NCBI GenBank assembly: GCA_035556555.1 | Contig: DATMES010000013.1 | Coordinates: forward strand, 1-57,702 | Direction: 5' to 3' | Origin: Frankiaceae bacterium | GTDB lineage: Bacteria > Actinomycetota > Actinomycetes > BP-191 | DNA: 57,702 nucleotides | Shown here: positions 42,309 through 51,293 of the stretch, in pieces | Layout of the letters: each line of letters starts with the position of its first letter | Numbering within the stretch: the stretch's first letter is position 1 | The notes under the pieces: generated by a model | Database searches by the model: none | What the model was told of the DNA's origin: nothing | Seen by the model: only the letters and a program-made list of their open reading frames with translations | Position numbers and translations under genes: made by a program

Positions 42309-43145
42309 ATGCTCCGCCAGTGGCTGCGGTTCGCCTGGACCGAGGCGACGTGCTGCCTGTTCGCGGCGCTGTTCTTCCTCGGGCTGGCGCTCGTGCGCGT
42401 CGTGCCGCTGCCCGTTTCGCAGGGCGACGCGCTGCTCGTGTGGTGCCTCGGCGTGACGTACGTCCTCTGGCTCACCGGCTGGGAGACGGGGCGTGAGGTC
42501 GGCGTCATCGCGGCGTTCCACCTCGTGGGGCTGGCACTGGAGCTGTTCAAGGTGCGCGCGGACTCGTGGAGCTACCCCGACGTCGGCGTGGCGACCGTCG
42601 GCGGCGTGCCGCTGTACAGCGGCTTCATGTACGCCGCCGTCGGCTCGTACGTCTGCCAGGCCTGGCGGCGCTTCGACCTGCGGATCGCCGGCTACCGCCC
42701 TGTGGCGACCGGCGTCGTGGCGGCGGCGGTCTACGCGAACTTCTTCACCGAGCACTACGTCCCCGACCTGCGCGTGCCGCTCGCGGTGCTGCTGCTCGTC
42801 GTGACCGCGCGGACGACCGTGTGGTTCACGGTCGGGGCGCGGCGGTACGCGATGCCGCTCGCGGTGTCGTTCCTCCTCATCGGGTTCTTCCTGTGGGTCG
42901 CGGAGAACGCCGCGACGTTCCTCGACGCGTGGCGCTACCCCGACCAGGAGCTGGCGTGGACCGCGGTGCACCCGGCGAAGGTCGGCTCGTGGTCGCTGCT
43001 CGTCGTCGTCTCGGTCGTGCTCGTCGCGGCGGTCAAGGCGACCGAGGGGCGGCTGTACGGCACCGAGGCCGACCGCACCGTCTGGACCACGGCCGGGTAC
43101 GACGTGCCCGCCGAGACTCGATCCGGGGCCCCCGCGCGCCGATAG
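42309..43145 (+). CDS. DUF817 family membrane protein
   Basis: 278 residues with about eight TM helices. The family hallmark ALELFKVRADSWSYP, VGGVPLYSGFMYAAVGSYV and CQAWRRFDLRI is intact, as are ANFFTEHYVPDLR and WVAENAATFLDAWRYP. Function is unknown in the family. ATG at 42309 is used; GTG one codon before is possible. It ends seven bases before the next, exported, protein, so the two may be co-transcribed. Confidence 0.92.
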   Translation: MLRQWLRFAWTEATCCLFAALFFLGLALVRVVPLPVSQGDALLVWCLGVTYVLWLTGWETGREVGVIAAFHLVGLALELFKVRADSWSYPDVGVATVGGVPLYSGFMYAAVGSYVCQAWRRFDLRIAGYRPVATGVVAAAVYANFFTEHYVPDLRVPLAVLLLVVTARTTVWFTVGARRYAMPLAVSFLLIGFFLWVAENAATFLDAWRYPDQELAWTAVHPAKVGSWSLLVVVSVVLVAAVKATEGRLYGTEADRTVWTTAGYDVPAETRSGAPARR

Positions 43146-43152
43146 TGAACGA

Positions 43153-44454
43153 GTGCGCCGCGTCCTGCTGCTGACGCCGGTGCTCGCGCTCGTCGCGGGC
43201 GCCGCGGTCGCGCACGCCGCGCCGCTCCCCGGCGCGCCAGGCTGCCCGGTCTTCCCGGCGGACAACGTCTGGCACGCCGACGTGTCCACGCTGCCCGTCC
43301 ACCCGCGTTCGGCGGCGTGGCTGTCGTCGGCGTCCGCCGCCACGAAGAAGCTGCACCCGGACTTCGGTACGTCGGGCGACCCGGACGCGCCGTACGGCAT
43401 CCCGTACCACGTCGTCTCGTCGTCGCACGCCAAGGTGAACGTGACGTTCGACTACGACGACGAGAGCGACCCGGGGCCGTACCCCCTCGGCTCCGACACC
43501 CCCATCGAGGGCGGCGCCGGCAGCGGCGGCGACATGCATACCGTCGTCGTGGACAAGGACACGTGCACGCTCTACGAGACCTGGTACACGCAGCAGACGG
43601 CATCCGGCTGGACCGCGGGGTCCGGCGCGATCTTCGACCTGAAGTCCAACGCGCAGCGCCCCGCGGGCTGGACCTCCGCCGACGCCGCTGGCCTGCCGAT
43701 CCTTCCCGGGCTGTTGCGCGTGGACGAGCTGACGGCGGGCGTCGTGGACCACGCGATCCGCTTCACGGTCGCGCGCACCGACCGCTCGTACGTCTGGCCC
43801 GCGCGCCACCAGGCAGGCTCCGTCAACGACCCGAACGTCCCGCCGATGGGCGCGCGCTTCCGGCTGAAGGCGTCGTACGACACGTCGTCGTTCGCCGCCT
43901 CGACGCGGGTCGTGCTCGCCGCGATGAAGAAGCACGGCCTGCTGCTCGCGGACAACGGCTCGGACTGGTTCTTCCAGGGCGCCGCGAGCAACGACTGGCC
44001 GGACACGCTGATCTCGCAGCTCAAGCAGGTGCCGGCGAGCGCGTTCGAGGCGGTGGACGCCTCCTCGCTCATGGTGTCGCCGGACTCGATGGCGGTGAAG
44101 ACGGAGCCGCGTACGCCGCGCTGGACCCACTGGGCGCCGACGCCTCCCGCGAGGTCGTCGGCCGCGCCCGCGCCGGGTCAGCCCGGCGCGACGGCGGGGT
44201 CCGCGACGGGCCGCCGCCGTACGGTCTCGTCGCCGACGCCGTCGCTCTCGACCCGTCCCGTGCGACCCTCCCGCGCGCCTTCACCGGGGACCTCGGCGCC
44301 GCTTCCTGGCACCGTCGCGACGACCGCGCCGGACGTCGTCGCGACCGAGCCGATCCGGCGGCGTACGGCGCCGGCGGGCAGCCGCGCGTGGTGGATCGCG
44401 CTGCCGCTGCTAGGCGCCGTGGCGGCGTACGCGGCACGGCGTCGTTCCGTCTGA
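43153..44454 (+). CDS. Exported protein with C-terminal membrane anchor
   Basis: 433 residues: signal peptide (LLLTPVLALVAGAAVAHA), a globular domain of about 290 residues (CPVFPADNVWHADVSTLPV, GGDMHTVVVDKDTC, GSDWFFQGAASNDWPD), then about 90 residues of Pro/Ser/Thr/Ala linker, a TM helix (WWIALPLLGAVAAYA) and a final ARRRSV. The stalk-TM-Arg layout is that of a wall-spanning surface protein, but no LPXTG precedes the TM. I do not recognise the globular domain. Confidence 0.8.
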   Translation: MRRVLLLTPVLALVAGAAVAHAAPLPGAPGCPVFPADNVWHADVSTLPVHPRSAAWLSSASAATKKLHPDFGTSGDPDAPYGIPYHVVSSSHAKVNVTFDYDDESDPGPYPLGSDTPIEGGAGSGGDMHTVVVDKDTCTLYETWYTQQTASGWTAGSGAIFDLKSNAQRPAGWTSADAAGLPILPGLLRVDELTAGVVDHAIRFTVARTDRSYVWPARHQAGSVNDPNVPPMGARFRLKASYDTSSFAASTRVVLAAMKKHGLLLADNGSDWFFQGAASNDWPDTLISQLKQVPASAFEAVDASSLMVSPDSMAVKTEPRTPRWTHWAPTPPARSSAAPAPGQPGATAGSATGRRRTVSSPTPSLSTRPVRPSRAPSPGTSAPLPGTVATTAPDVVATEPIRRRTAPAGSRAWWIALPLLGAVAAYAARRRSV

Positions 44455-44476
44455 TCGCGAGGTCCCCGGCCGCCCC

Positions 44477-44827
44477 TTACTGCGGAAGGTCCCCCGGCAA
44501 GCCATCGACCTGTCGCGCGAGGTCGTCGGCTTCGTAGCGTTCACGGTCGGAGAAGCAGGCGGGGACCGTGCGCACGGTGGTAACGAGACCCGATGCCTGA
44601 GCCCGCCATTGGTCGTAGGTGGCCTGCGTGAACGGCGCCGAGATGTACGCCCGCATGCCCTTCTCGTAGCCCTCGTAGGTCTGCCGCGCCTCACGGCACG
44701 CCTTAGTCCTGCGGGGTTCAGGCTCGCTGAACGGAAGTAGGTTCCAGCCGGTGAGTTCACCGAGGAGACCAACGCCAATCACCGCCAGGATGATCTTGTA
44801 GCCGAGGGGGGACTTCGGGCTGGACAC
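44477..44827 (-). CDS. Small protein with N-terminal TM helix
   Basis: 116 residues. One hydrophobic helix (YKIILAVIGVGLLGELTG, about 10-27) and a charged helical remainder (RRTKACREARQTYEGYEKGM, DRERYEADDLARQVDGLPGD) facing outside or inside. Two cysteines. The base composition is a little less GC-rich than its neighbours, as in the next gene. GTG at 44827 begins two bases after the stop of the upstream gene. Family not recognised. Confidence 0.65.
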   Translation of the reverse strand: MSSPKSPLGYKIILAVIGVGLLGELTGWNLLPFSEPEPRRTKACREARQTYEGYEKGMRAYISAPFTQATYDQWRAQASGLVTTVRTVPACFSDRERYEADDLARQVDGLPGDLPQ

Positions 44828-44829
44828 CC

Positions 44830-45063
44830 CTAGACCCACCGGCCATGCCGAACGCGACGGATGACCAACCGGACGATGACGTAGGCCGCGATGGCGGGCC
44901 AGAGGATGAGTCCGCCGAACATGACGACGGCGCGACGCGAGTCGCCGCGCGGCCAGCCACGATCCGCCGCGTAGACCCACCCGGCGCGGAGACCGATGGC
45001 CGCTCCGGCGAGAGTGAGGATGAACCCGACGGCGGCGAGGAGGAACTCCCCCACAGACCTCAT
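44830..45063 (-). CDS. Small two-TM membrane protein
   Basis: 77 residues with two helices (EFLLAAVGFILTLAGAAIGL and AVVMFGGLILWPAIAAYVIV) and a basic C-terminus (RLVIRRVRHGRW). ATG at 45063. Together with the next gene, only two bases away, it forms a two-gene unit. Nothing marks its function. Confidence 0.65.
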   Translation of the reverse strand: MRSVGEFLLAAVGFILTLAGAAIGLRAGWVYAADRGWPRGDSRRAVVMFGGLILWPAIAAYVIVRLVIRRVRHGRWV

Positions 45064-45206
45064 TCCGCGACGTTTCCACGAACGCCGACGATCGTCTACC
45101 AGCCGGCTGTACCCGTTGGCCGAGGTGATCAGCCAGTACGAACGACGGGTCCTCGGGCCCGCGATAGACGCTGTCGCGTCGATCGTCGAGAACTTAGACT
45201 GACCGC

Positions 45207-45449
45207 ATGCAGCACTTCCTTCTCGTCTACGACCGCCGCGCGGGGAAGATCCTGCGCGAGGACGTCTTCGACGACGGGAAGGTCGCGCTGACGGAGCGTT
45301 TCCGCGTGGAGCGCCTGCACCGCGGCGATCCCAACATCGAGGTCGTGGTGCTGGGTGCGGCGTCGCGCCAGGCTCTCTACCGGACACACGCTCGCTACTT
45401 CCTCACGCTGCGCGAACTCTTGAGCGACGCGTACTACGAGGCGCTCTGA
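45207..45449 (+). CDS. Small conserved hypothetical protein
   Basis: 80 residues, mixed alpha/beta (MQHFLLVYDRRAGKILREDV, FRVERLHRGDPNIEVVVLGA, THARYFLTLRELLSDAYYEA). No TM and no motif that I can name. ATG at 45207. The last 16 bases overlap the convergent Nudix gene. Confidence 0.7.
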   Translation: MQHFLLVYDRRAGKILREDVFDDGKVALTERFRVERLHRGDPNIEVVVLGAASRQALYRTHARYFLTLRELLSDAYYEAL

Positions 45450-45856
45450 CCGTCCGTCAGCAGCGCGCGTAACGCGTCCACCAGCGGCGCGTCGGCCTCG
45501 ATCCACGGCACGTCGCCGAGCTCGTCCGCGGCCAGCCAGCGCGCGTCGGAGTGGTCGACGAGGCGCACGTCCCCCGACACGATGCGCGCCGTCCAGATCT
45601 TCAGCATCCAGGGCCCGCGCGCGCCGTCGAGGAGCAGGTCTCCGCCGAGACGTTCGCCCACGGAGATCTCGACGGACAGCTCCTCCTGGCACTCCCGGAC
45701 GAGCGCCTCGACCTCCCCCTCCCCCGGCTCGACCTTGCCGCCGGGGAACTCCCACAGCCCGGCGAGGTGGCGGGGCTCGGCGCGTTCGGCGACGAGGACG
45801 CGGCACCCCGGCGGGTCGCCGTCGACGATCGCGGCACCGACGACGACGGGGAGCAT
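45434..45856 (-). CDS. Nudix hydrolase (MutT-like)
   Basis: 140 residues with a complete Nudix box, GGKVEPGEGEVEALV followed by RECQEELSV, fitting GX5EX7REUXEEXGU apart from the last Gly. Opening PVVVGAAIVDG and GLWEFPGG are typical of 8-oxo-dGTP-type MutT proteins, suggesting nucleotide-pool sanitation. ATG at 45856. Convergent 16-base overlap with the hypothetical gene before it. Confidence 0.92.
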   Translation of the reverse strand: MLPVVVGAAIVDGDPPGCRVLVAERAEPRHLAGLWEFPGGKVEPGEGEVEALVRECQEELSVEISVGERLGGDLLLDGARGPWMLKIWTARIVSGDVRLVDHSDARWLAADELGDVPWIEADAPLVDALRALLTDGQSAS

Positions 45857-45891
45857 TCCCGAACCCTGCCACGGTCGGGCAGGATCGGGGC

Positions 45892-46092
45892 ATGCCGTAC
45901 GTCCCCTACGTGCCGCCCGGCACCAAGCCGCCGACCACCCCGCGCGGGATCGCCGTGACCGTGGCGATGCTCACCGCGCTGCTGGCGTTGCTGTTCGGCG
46001 CGTTCACGTGGGAGGTCTACGCGCCGTCGTTCATCCAGGGCTTCGTCAACGGCCTCACCGAGGACGCCGGCCTGCCCCCGGAGTACCGGTGA
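45892..46092 (+). CDS. Small single-TM protein
   Basis: 66 residues: a proline-rich start (PYVPYVPPGTKPPTTPRG), one TM helix (IAVTVAMLTALLALLFGAFT) and a short outside tail. ATG at 45892, 35 bases from the divergent Nudix start. Its stop overlaps the GTG of the pterin dehydratase gene, opening a four-gene coupled operon. Confidence 0.72.
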   Translation: MPYVPYVPPGTKPPTTPRGIAVTVAMLTALLALLFGAFTWEVYAPSFIQGFVNGLTEDAGLPPEYR

Positions 46093-46388
46093 CCCGCGAC
46101 CCGCTGACCGCGGCCGAGGTCGCCGCCGCTCTCGGCGAGCTCGAGGGCTGGGCGGGTGACGAGCGCGCGATCCGGCGGACGGTGACGTGCCCGACGTTCA
46201 TGGACGCCGTACGCCTCGTCGGCGCGGTCGCCGACATCGCGGAGGAGCTGGACCACCACCCCGACATCGACGTGCGGTACCGCGACGTGACGTTCACCTC
46301 GTCGACGCACACCGCGGGCGCGGTCACGGCGTACGACGTCACCCTCGCGCGGCGCATCGACGCCGCCGTTACGCTCGCCGGGTGCTGA
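46089..46388 (+). CDS. Pterin-4a-carbinolamine dehydratase
   Basis: 99 residues. The active-site EELDHHPDIDVRYRDVTF with the paired histidines and the second His in STHTAGAVTAYD are as in PCD/DCoH (PhhB) enzymes, which recycle 4a-hydroxy-tetrahydropterins. No phenylalanine hydroxylase is in the window, so it may act with another pterin or molybdopterin enzyme. GTGA overlap with the preceding gene; its stop overlaps the next start. Confidence 0.93.
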   Translation: MTRDPLTAAEVAAALGELEGWAGDERAIRRTVTCPTFMDAVRLVGAVADIAEELDHHPDIDVRYRDVTFTSSTHTAGAVTAYDVTLARRIDAAVTLAGC

Positions 46389-46903
46389 GCGGAGAGCGCG
46401 TCACGCTGCGACCGGTCCGGCCCGACGACGTCGAGCAGCTGTACGAGTGGCGCATCGACCTCGCGACGTGGGGCGACCAGACCGACGAGGCGCCGTACGC
46501 GCTGACGCTGGAGTCGTACCGCCGCGCGTCCGAGGAGTCCGCCGCGACGGGGAAGAACGTCTCGTGGGCGGCCGAGGTCGACGGCACTCTCGTGGGGCGG
46601 GCGGGGATGTTCGCGTTCGACGAGCTGTCCCGCAACGCCGAGGTCGGGCTCGGGTTCGGGCCGGAGCACCGCGGCAAGGGGTACGGCCGCGAGGTCCTCC
46701 GCCTGCTTCTGGACTTCGGCTTCACCCACCGCAACCTGCACCGCGTCTGGCTCGAGTGCACGGCCACCAACGAGGCCGCCATCAGGGCGTACACCGCCGC
46801 CGGCTTCGTCGAGGAGGGGCGGCTGCGCGAGCACGCGTGGCTCCGCGGCGCGTACGTCGACATGGTCCGGATGGCGGTGCTGCGCTCGGAGTGGTCCGGG
46901 TGA
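46382..46903 (+). CDS. GNAT N-acetyltransferase (RimJ/RimL type)
   Basis: 173 residues. VTLRPVRPDDVEQLYEW opens it; acetyl-CoA motif A is GFGPEHRGKGYGREVLRLLL and motif B NEAAIRAYTAAGFVEEGRLR. Protein or small-molecule N-acetylation is expected; the acceptor is unknown. GTG at 46382 overlaps the upstream stop by seven bases, and the next gene's GTG overlaps its own stop. Confidence 0.9.
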   Translation: MLSGERVTLRPVRPDDVEQLYEWRIDLATWGDQTDEAPYALTLESYRRASEESAATGKNVSWAAEVDGTLVGRAGMFAFDELSRNAEVGLGFGPEHRGKGYGREVLRLLLDFGFTHRNLHRVWLECTATNEAAIRAYTAAGFVEEGRLREHAWLRGAYVDMVRMAVLRSEWSG

Positions 46904-47652
46904 GTGAGCCGTGGGGCGCGCCGGCGGGGACGCCGTGGGCGCCGCCGTACGCCGCGCCGCGACCTCCGCACCCCCAACGCAGGCAGCTGGTCGTCCTCTC
47001 CGTCGCCATCGCTGCGGTGCTGGTCACCGGGCTCGGCACCGTCGTCACGCACGTGGTCCGCGACGAGATCCGCGCCGAGCAGGCGCTGGACGACGAGGAG
47101 AAAGCCGCGGACGCGGCGTTCGACAAGAGGCTGGCGGAGCCCGCGGACACCGAGACGGTGTCGCCGCGCCCGGACGGCAGCAGGACGTTCGCCGTGCCGG
47201 CGCCCGACGGCAGCAGGCACGCGTACCGGCTGCGGCTCCCGCGCGGCTGGGAGGGCAGGCGCCTCGGCATCCGCGAGTCGCCGCACAGCTACGCCGACGC
47301 CGTCCTCAACGCGCCCGAGCTCGGCGCCGCCGTCACGATCGACCGCATCGAGTACGGCCTCCGTACGGGCTCGCCGGAGATGGAGCAGGCGTTCCGCCAG
47401 GCGATGCGTGACGGGCCGGACCGCGTGGAGTTCAGCGGCTCGACGTTCGTCATGACGATCGGGCACCAGGAGCGGGCGTACGGCCTCGACGGCACGATGG
47501 ACGACGACGGAGAGCAGGCGCGGCTGCGCATCGTGGTGTTCGACCACGGCAACGTCGACACGTTCCGCGTGGACGTCTTCGGCTCCTCGGCGCTGTGGGG
47601 CACGATCGCGCCCGACGTCGACCGCATCCTCGCGTCCTGGCGCTGGGGGTAG
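46900..47652 (+). CDS. Membrane-anchored protein with extracytoplasmic domain
   Basis: 250 residues: a Pro/Ala/Trp-rich cytoplasmic start (GAPAGTPWAPPYAAPRPP), a TM helix (VVLSVAIAAVLVTGLGTVVT, near 29-48) and an outside domain with RLPRGWEGRRLGIRESPHSY. Family unknown. GTGA overlap with the GNAT gene. The next gene starts 20 bases on. Confidence 0.72.
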   Translation: MSEPWGAPAGTPWAPPYAAPRPPHPQRRQLVVLSVAIAAVLVTGLGTVVTHVVRDEIRAEQALDDEEKAADAAFDKRLAEPADTETVSPRPDGSRTFAVPAPDGSRHAYRLRLPRGWEGRRLGIRESPHSYADAVLNAPELGAAVTIDRIEYGLRTGSPEMEQAFRQAMRDGPDRVEFSGSTFVMTIGHQERAYGLDGTMDDDGEQARLRIVVFDHGNVDTFRVDVFGSSALWGTIAPDVDRILASWRWG

Positions 47653-47672
47653 TTCGGGGTACGGTCTGCGCC

Positions 47673-48725
47673 GTGAAGCAGGTAGGCATCGCCGGAGCGC
47701 CGTACAGCGGCAAGACCACGTTCTTCAACGCCCTGACGCACGCGGGTGCCGCCAGCGCCGGCGGCGGCAAGGCCAACCTCGCGATCGTCCCCGTACCCGA
47801 CGAGCGCATCGACGTCCTCTCGCGGCTGCACGCGTCGAGGAAGTCGGTCTACGCGCAGCTGAAGTTCGTCGACGTCGCGGGCCTCGCCAAGGGCGCCGGC
47901 GCCGGCGAGGGTCTGTCCGGCCAGACGCTCGGGACGCTGCGCGAGGCCGACGCGCTGGCGATCGTCGTGCGGGCGTACGGCTCCGACGCCGACCCCGCCT
48001 CCGAGCTGGCCGATCTGCTCCTGGAACTCACTCTTGCCGACCTCGCGTCGATCTCGTCCGCCGCCGACAAGGCCGCGCGCAAGGTCCGCGTCGGCGACAA
48101 GACCGCGGCGGCCGAGGTGGCTCTGCTCGAACGCGCGAAGGCCGTTCTCGACAGCGGGCGGACGCTGCGTTCGGAGAAGTGGGACGACGACGAGCTCACG
48201 GTCTTCCGCAACTTCGCGCCGCTGACGTTGAAGCCCGCCGTCGTCGTCCTCAACGTCGACGACGAGTCGGCCACGTCGGCCGCGCCGCTGGCCGCCGAGC
48301 TCGCCGCGACCGTCCACCCCGACGCCGAGGGGCTCGCCGTACCCGCACGCCTCGAAGCCGAGGTCGGCGGCATGGACCCGGAGGAGGCGGCCGAGCTGCT
48401 CGCGGAGTTCGGCGTCACCGCGGGGGCGCTGCCGCGGGTGGTGGAGTCGGCGTACCGGATGCTCGACCTCCTCACGTTCCTCACCGCCGGCGAGGACGAG
48501 TCGCGGGCGTGGGAGGTACGCCGCGGCGCCAAGGCCCCCGAAGCCGCCGGCGCCATCCACTCCGACCTGCAGCGCGGCTTCATCCGCGCGGAGGTCGTGG
48601 GCTACGACGACCTCGTCGCGGCCGGCTCGTGGGACGCCGCCAAGTCGGCCGGCAAGCTGCGCGTCGAGGGCAAGGACTACGTCGTCGCCGAGGGCGACGT
48701 CATGAACATCCGCTTCGCCGTCTGA
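47673..48725 (+). CDS. YchF-like P-loop NTPase (DUF933 C-terminal)
   Basis: 350 residues. G1 is GAPYSGKTTFFNALTHAG (YchF has GLPNVGKS), the G3 region is FVDVAGLAKGAGAGEGLSG and the base-specificity loop VVVLNVDDES. The C-terminal TGS-like/DUF933 domain (SDLQRGFIRAEVVGYDDL, KDYVVAEGDVMNIRF) is YchF-like. Canonical YchF binds ATP and the ribosome. The G1 change and slightly short length mark a divergent branch. GTG at 47673. Confidence 0.88.
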   Translation: MKQVGIAGAPYSGKTTFFNALTHAGAASAGGGKANLAIVPVPDERIDVLSRLHASRKSVYAQLKFVDVAGLAKGAGAGEGLSGQTLGTLREADALAIVVRAYGSDADPASELADLLLELTLADLASISSAADKAARKVRVGDKTAAAEVALLERAKAVLDSGRTLRSEKWDDDELTVFRNFAPLTLKPAVVVLNVDDESATSAAPLAAELAATVHPDAEGLAVPARLEAEVGGMDPEEAAELLAEFGVTAGALPRVVESAYRMLDLLTFLTAGEDESRAWEVRRGAKAPEAAGAIHSDLQRGFIRAEVVGYDDLVAAGSWDAAKSAGKLRVEGKDYVVAEGDVMNIRFAV

Positions 48726-48726
48726 G

Positions 48727-49824
48727 TCAGCCGCAGGCCAAGGCGACGCTCTTCTGGACCTCGCCGAAGACGAGATCGCACCCGGCAACGTTCTCGCCGA
48801 CGTCGACGACCTTCCAGCGGCCGCTCACCTGCTGGAGCACCACGACGAGCGAGTCGGCTCCGTCGCGCGGGACGACGGTCGCGAACGCCCAGACCGGATC
48901 GTCGAAGAACTGCGTCTGCTGGGCGCGCGCGACGTCGTACGTCCCCTTCGCCAGCCCCACCGCGGGCGAGGCGGCGATCGCCCGCTCGACGGCCGCGAGG
49001 TCAGCGCCGTCGAGGCGGCGGCCGTCGCGGTACGGCGGAGTGCGGTTCCCGGAGGGCGGCTCCAGCGCGAGGTACGGCTCCAGGACGCTCCAGGGCACCG
49101 TGACCTGCGGCAGACCGGCGGCGTACGGCGCCACCTGGTAGCTCCCGAACGTCACCTCCAGCCCCTCCGGCAGGGGCGTCACAGCGGTGAAGTTGGCGGC
49201 CTCGGGCTTCATGCCGCTGTCGCCGCCGAGGGTGCCGTTCTCGCCCAGCACCTCCGGCACGCGGCCGCGCAGGTGCTCGCTCATGACGCGCACCGCCGCC
49301 CGCAGCGACCCGGGGTGGAACCACGACTGCAACGACACCCGCCGCCCGCTCGCGCGCTCGAAGACGTACGGCGTGAGGTGGAAGAACCCGTGCGCCGCGC
49401 CGGTCGGCATCACCGCGACGCCGATCGCGACGGTGACGTAGCGGTCGTCGACCGCCGACAGCCACGCCGTCACCTCGCTCGGCCCGACGACGTTGCCCTC
49501 CTCGGCGGCCGGCCCGGAGTGCCGCTCGACGGTGGTCGTCAGCAGGCCGTTGATCCGGGAGCGGGCGGGCTCCGCGATGCCGTGCAGCGTCGGGTGCTCC
49601 GCCGTCCAGCGGCCCTCGCCCGAGCCGCCCTTCTTCGTGACGACCGTCAGCCTGACGTCAGGTCGCATCGGCGGCACCGTCGTCATGGCCGGGCTGGGCG
49701 TGGCGCTCACGGTCGCGCTCGGAGTCGGGCTCGCCGTGGGCGCCGTACGCGGCACCACGTCGTTGCCGCACGCCGTCACGAGCACGGCGGCCAGGGCGGT
49801 CAGCACGCGGCGGGCATCCCCCAT
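48727..49824 (-). CDS. Lipoprotein with DUF3298 (RsiV-like) C-terminal domain
   Basis: 365 residues. The signal peptide ends in lipobox LVTAC with Cys19, followed by a Thr/Pro/Ser spacer (TAPTASPTPSATVSATPSPA). The body carries DUF3298-type features: HGFFHLTPYVFERASGRRVS and VTFGSYQVAPYAAGLPQVTV. Related proteins bind peptidoglycan pieces or lysozyme; the ligand here is unknown. ATG at 49824 fits the lipobox distance. Divergent from rmuC. Confidence 0.85.
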   Translation of the reverse strand: MGDARRVLTALAAVLVTACGNDVVPRTAPTASPTPSATVSATPSPAMTTVPPMRPDVRLTVVTKKGGSGEGRWTAEHPTLHGIAEPARSRINGLLTTTVERHSGPAAEEGNVVGPSEVTAWLSAVDDRYVTVAIGVAVMPTGAAHGFFHLTPYVFERASGRRVSLQSWFHPGSLRAAVRVMSEHLRGRVPEVLGENGTLGGDSGMKPEAANFTAVTPLPEGLEVTFGSYQVAPYAAGLPQVTVPWSVLEPYLALEPPSGNRTPPYRDGRRLDGADLAAVERAIAASPAVGLAKGTYDVARAQQTQFFDDPVWAFATVVPRDGADSLVVVLQQVSGRWKVVDVGENVAGCDLVFGEVQKSVALACG

Positions 49825-49895
49825 GCGCCCACGGTAGCCGCCTGCCCGGGCGCGCCTCCCCGTTTTTGTCACACCCCCTTGCCAGCATCGTTCCC

Positions 49896-51242
49896 ATGAC
49901 GTTCCTCGCTGTCCTCCTCGCCCTCGGGGCCGGGCTCGCGCTCGGCCTGGCGCTCGGCCGCGCCCGGCTCGCGTCCGCCACCGCCCGCACGGCCGCGGTC
50001 CGTGAAGAGCTCGCCGGTGTCCGCACCGCGCTCGACTACGAGCGGTCCGCCGCCGCCGACAAGATCGCGCTGCTGGAGACCGCGCTGCAGGGCAACAAGG
50101 AGGCGCTGGCCGAGGAGTTCCAGGCCGCGTCGATGCGCGCGCTGGAGACCAACAGCAGGCAGTTCCTCGACCTGGCGCGCGGCGACATGGCCAAGCGCGA
50201 CCAGGACCTCGCCGCCGTCGTACGGCCGCTCGCCGACAACCTCGCGAAGATGGAGGCCCAGGTCCGCGACCTCGAGACCAAGCGCGAGGGCGCCTACCGC
50301 GGCCTCGTCGAGCAGGTGGCCCAGGTCCGTACCTCCTCCGACCAGCTCCGCACCGAGACCGCCTCGCTCGTCACCGCCCTGCGCAAGCCGCAGGCGCGCG
50401 GGCAGTGGGGTGAGCTCCAGCTCCGCCGCGCCGTCGAGCTGGCCGGCATGCTCGACCGCTGCGACTTCGAGGAGCAGGTGACGTTCAGCGGGGAGGACGG
50501 CTCGCTGCGCCCCGACCTCGTCGTCCACCTGCCCGGCGGGCGGCACGTCGTCGTCGACAGCAAGTGCCCCCTCGACGGCTTCCTCGAGACCGTCGACTGC
50601 CCCGACGAGACCGTGCTGCGTACGGCGCTGACCCGCCACGCCCGCCACGTCCGCACGCACATCGACGCGCTGGCCAAGAAGGCGTACGGCGCCAAGGTCG
50701 AGGACACCCCCGGCTTCGTCGTGCTCTTCCTGCCAGGCGAGGCGCTGCTGTCGGCCGCGCTCGACGGCGCGCCCGACCTGCTGGAGTACGGCGCCGAGCG
50801 GTCCGTCATCGTCGCCACCCCCACGACGCTCATCGCGCTGCTGCGCAGCGTGGCGTTCGGGTGGCAGCAGCAGGCGCTGGCCCGCGACGCCCGCGAGATC
50901 GCCAACCTCGGCCGCGAGGTCTACGAGCGCCTCTCCACCATGGGCGGCCACGTCGCCAAGCTCGGGCGCGGGCTCAAGTCGGCCGTGGCGTCGTACAACG
51001 ACGCCGTCGGCTCGCTGGAGAGCCGGGTGTTCGTGTCCGCGCGCAAGCTCGCCGAGTACCAGCTCGCCGACACCGAGCTCACGACGCCGGAGCAGATCGA
51101 GACCGGGCCCCGTTCGCTCGAACGCCCCGAGCTCGTCGACTCCGCCGCCGAGTCCCGGCCCGTGGTCGTGGTCCCGCAGGGCACCCTTGCCCCGGCAGCC
51201 GACCTCGACGACGAGCTCCGCCGCGCCGCCGGCCTCGCATAG
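49896..51242 (+). CDS. rmuC: DNA recombination protein RmuC
   Basis: 448 residues: N-terminal TM helix (FLAVLLALGAGLALGLALG), a long coiled coil (about 40-165), then the PD-(D/E)XK-like RmuC domain with QARGQWGELQLRRAVELAGM and HVVVDSKCPLDGFLETVD. In E. coli RmuC limits inversion at short inverted repeats, which is notable beside so many palindromes. ATG at 49896. A palindromic element follows the stop. Confidence 0.94.
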   Translation: MTFLAVLLALGAGLALGLALGRARLASATARTAAVREELAGVRTALDYERSAAADKIALLETALQGNKEALAEEFQAASMRALETNSRQFLDLARGDMAKRDQDLAAVVRPLADNLAKMEAQVRDLETKREGAYRGLVEQVAQVRTSSDQLRTETASLVTALRKPQARGQWGELQLRRAVELAGMLDRCDFEEQVTFSGEDGSLRPDLVVHLPGGRHVVVDSKCPLDGFLETVDCPDETVLRTALTRHARHVRTHIDALAKKAYGAKVEDTPGFVVLFLPGEALLSAALDGAPDLLEYGAERSVIVATPTTLIALLRSVAFGWQQQALARDAREIANLGREVYERLSTMGGHVAKLGRGLKSAVASYNDAVGSLESRVFVSARKLAEYQLADTELTTPEQIETGPRSLERPELVDSAAESRPVVVVPQGTLAPAADLDDELRRAAGLA

Positions 51243-51293
51243 GACCCTCACACCCCGCCGCCCCCCGGCCCGGGCACCCGGCCCGCGCCGCCG

